From NCBI GenBank assembly GCA_002391065.1, contig DGRP01000111.1, forward strand, positions 1-9,450: a stretch of 9,450 bases of DNA, given 5' to 3'. The notes under the pieces are model-generated. The model did not search any database, was not told where the DNA came from, and worked only from the letters and a program-made list of their open reading frames with translations. Positions 5,776 through 9,450 of this stretch are shown piece after piece. The translations under genes and the position numbers were made by a program. Source of the DNA: Ruminococcus sp. UBA4385. Its GTDB lineage: Bacteria > Bacillota_A > Clostridia > Oscillospirales > Ruminococcaceae. Within the stretch, counting starts at the first letter, position 1. Every line of letters begins with the position of its first letter.

Positions 5776-6900
5776 TCAGCTTTCCGTAAAATCTGTATCG
5801 AGTACCATTTCCAGCGTATAATCGGGATAGGCTTCGTTTATGTCGGCTTTGATGTGCTCATAAAGCGCATTTCGGTCGGGCTCATCGAAGCTTATTATTA
5901 TGTCAAAGCGAATGTTTTTAAGCTGCTCATCAAGATAGAAGCCGTGAAGCTGCAAAACGTGCTCGTGAGAGAAAACTATCTTTGCAATCGCAGTTTTGAC
6001 CTCGGCGGCTTTTTCGCTCTTTGTGTTCATTGAGTAAACTCCGATAGCTGTCAGTATAACGTGGTACTTCTCAAACACGGCAACTGCTATCGCACGGTTG
6101 AGCACATCTATCATATCGGCACTGTAGGTGTCGGGTATCTCAATGTGGAGTGAACCGCTGTAATAATCGGGCCCGTAATTATGAAGAACCAAGTCATACA
6201 CTCCGAGAACATCGGGAAACTCCCTGACGGTCTTTTTAATATTTCTGGCGAGGTCTGCATCAACTCTTTCTCCGAGAAGCTGCGAAATAGTCTCCCTCAG
6301 CATATCAATACCCGATTTTATGATAACTATTGAGATAACAGCACCGAGCCATGCCTCAAGAGAAATCTTAGTCGTGATGTAAACTATAGCTGCTATAAGC
6401 GTTGAAGCTGAGATAACGGAGTCAAGCATTGCATCTTTTCCCGAATTGACAAGCGAATCCGAGTTTACCTTTTCACCCGTCTTCTTGACAAAAGTTCCGA
6501 GCACTATCTTTACAACAACCGCAACCCCGATTATCACCATTGAAACAGCCGTATACTTTGGTGTTTTAGGAGTGATTATCTTCTTTATCGACTCCGACAG
6601 CGAGGTAAGACCCGCATAAAGCACGATAACAGCGATCACCAGTGCTGTCAGATACTCAACTCTGCCGTGCCCGAAGGGGTGCTTCCTGTCGGCAGGCTTT
6701 CCTGCAAGCTTTGTGCCGACTATCGTGATTATCGAGGAAGCCGCATCGGACAGGTTGTTTACAGCGTCAAGCACAATGGCGATAGAGTTTGACAAAAGCC
6801 CTATCACAGCCTTGAAGCCTGCGAGAAAAGCATTCGCAATAATGCCTATCACACTTGTTCGGATAATTATTTTGTCTCTGGAAATATCAGTCGTTCCCAT
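5776..6900 (-). CDS. cation diffusion facilitator (CDF) transporter, probably Mn2+ or Zn2+/Fe2+ export
   Basis: A proton-coupled divalent metal exporter of the cytoplasmic membrane. I choose the ATG at 6900 (374 residues) because AAGGGGGAG lies six bases upstream; the longer frame begins with a GTG inside the adjoining inverted repeat. Six membrane segments fill about residues 10-200. The metal site is Asn48-x3-Asp52 in segment 2 and Asp156-x3-Asp160 in segment 5; Asn/Asp with Asp/Asp is the set reported for manganese-type members such as MntE, whereas zinc/iron YiiP has Asp-x3-Asp and ZnT-type members have His. The loop signature PADRKHPFGHGRVEYL (69-84) is typical. The protein is about 75 residues longer than YiiP: after the usual cytoplasmic domain (about 210-295) a second, similar domain follows (about 297-370). 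The metal assignment is an inference. Confidence 0.92.
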   Translation of the reverse strand: MGTTDISRDKIIIRTSVIGIIANAFLAGFKAVIGLLSNSIAIVLDAVNNLSDAASSIITIVGTKLAGKPADRKHPFGHGRVEYLTALVIAVIVLYAGLTSLSESIKKIITPKTPKYTAVSMVIIGVAVVVKIVLGTFVKKTGEKVNSDSLVNSGKDAMLDSVISASTLIAAIVYITTKISLEAWLGAVISIVIIKSGIDMLRETISQLLGERVDADLARNIKKTVREFPDVLGVYDLVLHNYGPDYYSGSLHIEIPDTYSADMIDVLNRAIAVAVFEKYHVILTAIGVYSMNTKSEKAAEVKTAIAKIVFSHEHVLQLHGFYLDEQLKNIRFDIIISFDEPDRNALYEHIKADINEAYPDYTLEMVLDTDFTES

Positions 6901-6921
6901 AATATCTCCCCCTTGTATAGA

Positions 6922-7101
6922 TATAGGCAACACCGCACAACCACCGGCTAACGCCTTTGCACGTCATAAACTTGCATATTTTCCGTCATATCACACAAAG
7001 TTTCCTAGCCGGGCGCTAGCCCGCCGTCGTCAACTTTATGCACTCTGACGAAAAATCTGACGGCGTTTCTGACGCACAATGATTGTGCGGTGTTGCCTAT
7101 A
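6922..7101. mobile_element. MITE-like foldback element with perfect 19-bp terminal inverted repeats
   Basis: The ends TATAGGCAACACCGCACAA (6922-6940) and its exact reverse complement (7083-7101) enclose 142 bp with no reading frame of note. The inner arms are also related: reading each inward from its end, GCACGTCATAAAC with TTTTCCGTCATA on the left matches GTGCGTCAGAAAC with TTTTTCGTCAGA on the right, so nearly the whole unit can fold back on itself. The centre carries CGGGC-gcta-GCCCG (7010-7023). Both ends abut TATA/TA, consistent with a TA target as used by IS630/mariner-type elements. No transposase is present, so it would be non-autonomous. An RNA regulatory leader is the alternative, since it lies between a promoter and the transporter's RBS. 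That it is mobile is an inference until other copies are seen. Confidence 0.75.
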
Positions 7102-7104
7102 CAT

Positions 7105-7133
7105 ATTATATCACAGGCGGAAACCTCTGTCAA
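7105..7133 (-). promoter_or_regulatory. consensus sigma-A promoter for the CDF transporter, upstream of the foldback element
   Basis: Minus strand TTGACA (7133-7128), 17-bp spacer, TATAAT (7110-7105) with an extended TGA before it: a full consensus match. The -35 touches the TGA stop of the radical SAM gene. Transcription should start near 7098, inside the right inverted repeat, so the element becomes 5' untranslated RNA of about 198 nt. Confidence 0.85.
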
Positions 7134-8231
7134 TCATGCTTTGGAGAGCAGCGCCTGCACTATGTCCTGTTTTTCAAAAAGAACACAGCCGCCCTTGTGC
7201 TCATCAAGCAGGACGTCCTCAGACTGAAGGTACTTGAAAAGCTTTGAATTCAGCGCCTCATGCAGTGAGGTCTCCTTAACATTTATATCCGAGTACGGCG
7301 AGAACGGACAGGGCTCGGCACCACCCGAAGAGTTAATGTGGAAGAAGCCTCTTCCTGCTGCGATACAGCCCCCCGAGCTCTTCTCATCACCCGGGAATGA
7401 AACAAGCACCATATCGTCTATATCCTGTCTCAGTTCAGAGAAGCGTTCCTCAAAAAGCTCCCTGTGGCTGTCCTCAAAGGCGAGGTCTGTATCTGTTCCG
7501 TCAACAGGCACATACTCTACATATATGATAGCCTTGCAGCCCTTAGAACTTAGCCCCTCAACAAAATCGTGAGAGGTCACCTCTTCCATATTCTTTGTAG
7601 TCACAGTAACGGAAGCCCCGAAGATAAGACCCTTTTTCTTAAACTCTGCCATATTGGAATTAAGCCTGTCATAAACACCCTTTCCCCGGCGCTTGTCGGT
7701 AGTCTCCTTTGAGCCCTCTATGCTCATGATAGGAACGATATTTCTCGCCTTGTCAAAAAGCCTGTAGTACTCATCGTCAATGAAAACTCCGTTTGTGAAA
7801 AGAGGGAAGAGTATATTTCTGTGCTCGGCGGCTTTTTTGATAATATCACGCCTTGTTGTCGGCTCGCCGCCTGCAAGTAGAATAAAGCTTATTCCCATAT
7901 CGCCTGCCTGAGTGAAAATATCGTTCCACTCCTCGGCAGTAAGCTGAGGGTCGGTGTTGCCGCCTCCGCAGGCATGGTTTGCCCTTGCATAACAGCCTGC
8001 ACAGTGAAGATTGCAGGTGTTGGTTATACTGCATATCAGAAACGGCGGTATATGCTCACCCTTGTCTTCCATTTCACGGCGGTAGCTTGATGCCTTCTTA
8101 GCCGACAGTGCAAAGCCTGCCATGAACTTGCTCTCGGCAGGGTTTCTGAGCACAGCCTTCACAGACTGAGCCACAATCTTTTCAACGCCCTTTGTAAGAT
8201 ATGCCTGTAAGTCAAAATTCGGAACACTCAT
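7134..8231 (-). CDS. radical SAM protein with a C-terminal SPASM-like cysteine region, substrate unknown
   Basis: An S-adenosylmethionine radical enzyme of 365 residues. The [4Fe-4S] cluster motif is C73-x3-C77-x2-C80 within TCNLHCAGCYARA, followed by the SAM-binding GGEPTTR (121-127). A helical stretch (about 1-60) precedes the barrel. The C-terminal third has GGC289IAAGRGFFHIN, then GGAEPC308PFSPY and a late GGC349V, the layout of a SPASM/twitch region that binds an extra Fe-S cluster. Such proteins modify peptides, build cofactors or act in heme-type pathways; the FHIN-x4-G-x2-EPCPFSPY stretch is a common SPASM-type pattern. There is no precursor peptide, transporter or partner enzyme beside it, so I assign no substrate. 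Start at 8231 has a perfect AAAGGAGG eight bases upstream. It is probably monocistronic, although read-through into the transporter gene is possible because no good terminator follows. Confidence 0.9.
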   Translation of the reverse strand: MSVPNFDLQAYLTKGVEKIVAQSVKAVLRNPAESKFMAGFALSAKKASSYRREMEDKGEHIPPFLICSITNTCNLHCAGCYARANHACGGGNTDPQLTAEEWNDIFTQAGDMGISFILLAGGEPTTRRDIIKKAAEHRNILFPLFTNGVFIDDEYYRLFDKARNIVPIMSIEGSKETTDKRRGKGVYDRLNSNMAEFKKKGLIFGASVTVTTKNMEEVTSHDFVEGLSSKGCKAIIYVEYVPVDGTDTDLAFEDSHRELFEERFSELRQDIDDMVLVSFPGDEKSSGGCIAAGRGFFHINSSGGAEPCPFSPYSDINVKETSLHEALNSKLFKYLQSEDVLLDEHKGGCVLFEKQDIVQALLSKA

Positions 8232-8289
8232 AAATACGGCCTCCTTTGGGTTGCGTACAATTAAATTTAGTAAAATTTATATTACATAT

Positions 8290-8318
8290 ATTATACCATA
8301 TATAAGCCCTGTTGTCAA
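8290..8318 (-). promoter_or_regulatory. consensus sigma-A promoter of the radical SAM gene
   Basis: Minus strand TTGACA (8318-8313), 17-bp spacer, TATAAT (8295-8290) preceded by TGG (extended -10). This is the same architecture as the promoter at 7105-7133. The leader is about 52 nt. Confidence 0.88.
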
Positions 8319-8368
8319 GCCCTCGCAATATATACAAAAATCAACAGAGAAATTTGTTATAAATCGCC

Positions 8369-8397
8369 TTGACTTTATCTGAAATATACTATATACT
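8369..8397 (+). promoter_or_regulatory. sigma-A promoter of nrdD
   Basis: TTGACT (8369-8374), 17-bp spacer, TATACT (8392-8397). Expected transcription start near 8404, about 47 nt before the ATG. The -10 is overlapped by the first NrdR-like box. Confidence 0.75.
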
Positions 8398-8433
8398 TGT
8401 AGTGTATGGGTGCATGAGCACTAGATGTTGTAT
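8386..8433 (+). promoter_or_regulatory. candidate tandem NrdR boxes upstream of nrdD
   Basis: The downstream site GCACTAGATGTTGTAT (8418-8433) agrees at 12 of 16 positions with the NrdR consensus ACACWATATATWGTGT. An imperfect second site, ATACTATATACTTGTA (8386-8401), lies 32 bp upstream on the same face of the helix and covers the -10. Paired boxes three turns apart in front of ribonucleotide reductase genes are the known pattern for the repressor NrdR. The upstream box fits well only in its left half. Confidence 0.6.
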
Positions 8434-8450
8434 ATTACGGAGGTATGGAT

Positions 8451-9450
8451 ATGATAATCAAGATCAAAAAGCGTGACGGAAGAATGGTGACCTTCAATAT
8501 TGAGAAGATTGCAAACGCCATTTACAAGGCCGCTGAGAGCGTAGGCCAGGAGGATCAGGAGGAATCACTGCGCCTTGCAGGAAGGGTAGTTGACCTGCTT
8601 CTGGAGAAGAAGCTTGAAGTGCCCACTGTTGAGGAAATACAGGACTGCGTTGAGCGAGTACTTATCGAGGAGGGCATGGCAGAGACAGCCAAGAGCTATA
8701 TCCTCTACCGTTCTGACAGAACAAGAGCGAGAGAGATGGATACAAGGCTTATGCGTGTGTATGAGGAGCTCACCTTCAAGAGCGCCGAGGATAATGACCT
8801 CAAGCGTGAGAACGCAAATATTGACGGCGATACAGCTATGGGCACTATGCTCAAGTACGGCTCGGTCGGCGCAAAGGAATTCAACGAGATGTATGTTCTT
8901 GAGCCCGAGCATTCAAGAGCTCATATCGAGGGTGATATCCATATCCATGACCTTGATTTCTATACCCTTACAACCACCTGCACTCAGATCGACCTTACCA
9001 AGCTTTTTGACAAGGGCTTCTCAACAGGTCACGGGTATCTGAGAACTCCTAATGATATACAGAGCTATGCTGCACTTGCCTGCATAGCTATACAGTCAAA
9101 CCAGAACGATCAGCACGGCGGACAGTCTCTGCCGAAGTTTGATTACGATATGGCACAGGGTGTTAAAAAGACATTCAAGCACAGATACCGTGACAATATC
9201 GGCAGAGGACTGGCACTTCTCGCAGGAGTGAAGGATTCACAGAATGTTGCAAAGAAGCTTGCCGAAATGCTCGATGAACAGGGGCTTGTGCCGACACTCT
9301 CGAATGACAACGGCTATCAGGAGGCTGAGTCGCAGTTTCTTGTAAACTTCTGCGATGCAAGAGATGTTACACGCATACAGGCATTTGCCTATAAGAACTC
9401 CGTCAAGGAGACTGACAGGGCTACATATCAGGCTATGGAGGCTCTTATCC
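8451..9450 (+). CDS. nrdD: anaerobic (class III) ribonucleoside-triphosphate reductase NrdD (3' end outside window)
   Basis: The first 333 residues of the oxygen-sensitive glycyl-radical enzyme that reduces ribonucleoside triphosphates to deoxy forms. Seen: an N-terminal ATP-cone (about 3-93; KKRDGRMVTFNIEKIANAI at 6-24), the allosteric activity domain, then the barrel entry HIEGDIHIHDLDFYTLTTTC (158-177), the QHGGQSLPKFDYDMA segment (221-235) and the dimer/specificity region beyond. The C-terminal zinc cysteines and glycyl-radical loop lie outside, so activity cannot be checked. The start at 8451 has GGAGG seven bases upstream; an in-frame ATG two codons earlier (8445) is too close to that site. 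The activase nrdG usually follows and would be to the right of the window. Presence of nrdD fits an anaerobe. Confidence 0.96.
   Translation, partial: MIIKIKKRDGRMVTFNIEKIANAIYKAAESVGQEDQEESLRLAGRVVDLLLEKKLEVPTVEEIQDCVERVLIEEGMAETAKSYILYRSDRTRAREMDTRLMRVYEELTFKSAEDNDLKRENANIDGDTAMGTMLKYGSVGAKEFNEMYVLEPEHSRAHIEGDIHIHDLDFYTLTTTCTQIDLTKLFDKGFSTGHGYLRTPNDIQSYAALACIAIQSNQNDQHGGQSLPKFDYDMAQGVKKTFKHRYRDNIGRGLALLAGVKDSQNVAKKLAEMLDEQGLVPTLSNDNGYQEAESQFLVNFCDARDVTRIQAFAYKNSVKETDRATYQAMEALI

Larger units (their letters stand above)
8232..8450. other. divergent intergenic region between the radical SAM gene and nrdD
   Basis: These 219 bp are accounted for by two divergent promoters (8290-8318 minus, 8369-8397 plus), the RBS AAAGGAGG (8247-8240, minus) and GGAGG (8439-8443, plus), and the NrdR-like boxes. 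The 50 bp between the two -35 elements (8319-8368) is AT-rich with nothing further that I can name. Confidence 0.7.

Noticed and set aside
6901..6933. upstream GTG start of the CDF transporter
   Set aside because: The GTG is inside the inverted repeat with no RBS, whereas AAGGGGGAG precedes the ATG at 6900.
6922..7101. yybP-ykoY manganese riboswitch in the CDF leader
   Set aside because: The leader position and metal gene made it tempting, but I cannot find the conserved internal loops of that riboswitch, and perfect 19-bp ends with TA borders fit a MITE better.
6922..7101. CRISPR array or tandem-repeat locus
   Set aside because: The repeats are inverted and occur once per side; the only direct repeats are three heptamers, far too short.
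7108..7131. terminator for the radical SAM gene (ACAGAGG with CCTGT on the minus strand)
   Set aside because: The stem is short and bulged, has no T-run, and overlaps the consensus promoter elements that explain the same bases.

Overview
The window looks like chromosome of a low-to-mid GC anaerobic Firmicute of the Clostridia, most likely a Ruminococcus-type gut bacterium. The reasons are a class III (oxygen-sensitive) ribonucleotide reductase, a radical SAM enzyme, strong purine-rich ribosome binding sites (RBS), consensus sigma-A promoters and the style of the codons. The genus is an inference; no rRNA or other marker gene is present.

Layout. 1-1762 (minus, runs off the left edge): a Clp/Hsp100 unfoldase of the ClpC/ClpA kind with a cysteine cluster in its N-domain. 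Divergent from it, 1942-2058 (plus), is a 38-residue membrane-anchored Cys/Gly-rich peptide with its own RBS and probable promoter. Tandem hairpins at 2064-2140 separate it from a convergent three-gene operon on the minus strand (4425 to 2148): pyridoxamine kinase, tRNA 2'-O-methyltransferase TrmL and a DegV-type lipid-binding protein, all read from a clean promoter at 4465-4493. A divergent promoter at 4588-4616 serves a membrane diguanylate cyclase (4664-5743). A bidirectional terminator (5745-5773) separates it from a minus-strand cation diffusion facilitator (5776-6900). Upstream of that is a 180-bp element with perfect 19-bp inverted ends (6922-7101), which looks like a MITE, then a consensus promoter (7105-7133), then a radical SAM protein (7134-8231, minus) with its own consensus promoter. 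Divergent from that, anaerobic ribonucleotide reductase nrdD (8451 to the right edge, plus) starts behind a promoter that carries two NrdR-box-like sites.

How the parts relate. Most of the window is housekeeping: cofactor salvage, tRNA modification, metal homeostasis, dNTP supply, signalling and protein quality control. There is no phage, CRISPR array, toxin-antitoxin or large mobile module. The two places that reward a second look are (i) the divergent pair of a Cys-cluster Clp ATPase and a Cys/Gly micropeptide, separated by 179 bp that holds several dyad symmetries, and (ii) the MITE-like element placed exactly between the promoter and the RBS of the cation transporter, which would turn a leader of about 20 nt into a foldable leader of about 200 nt.
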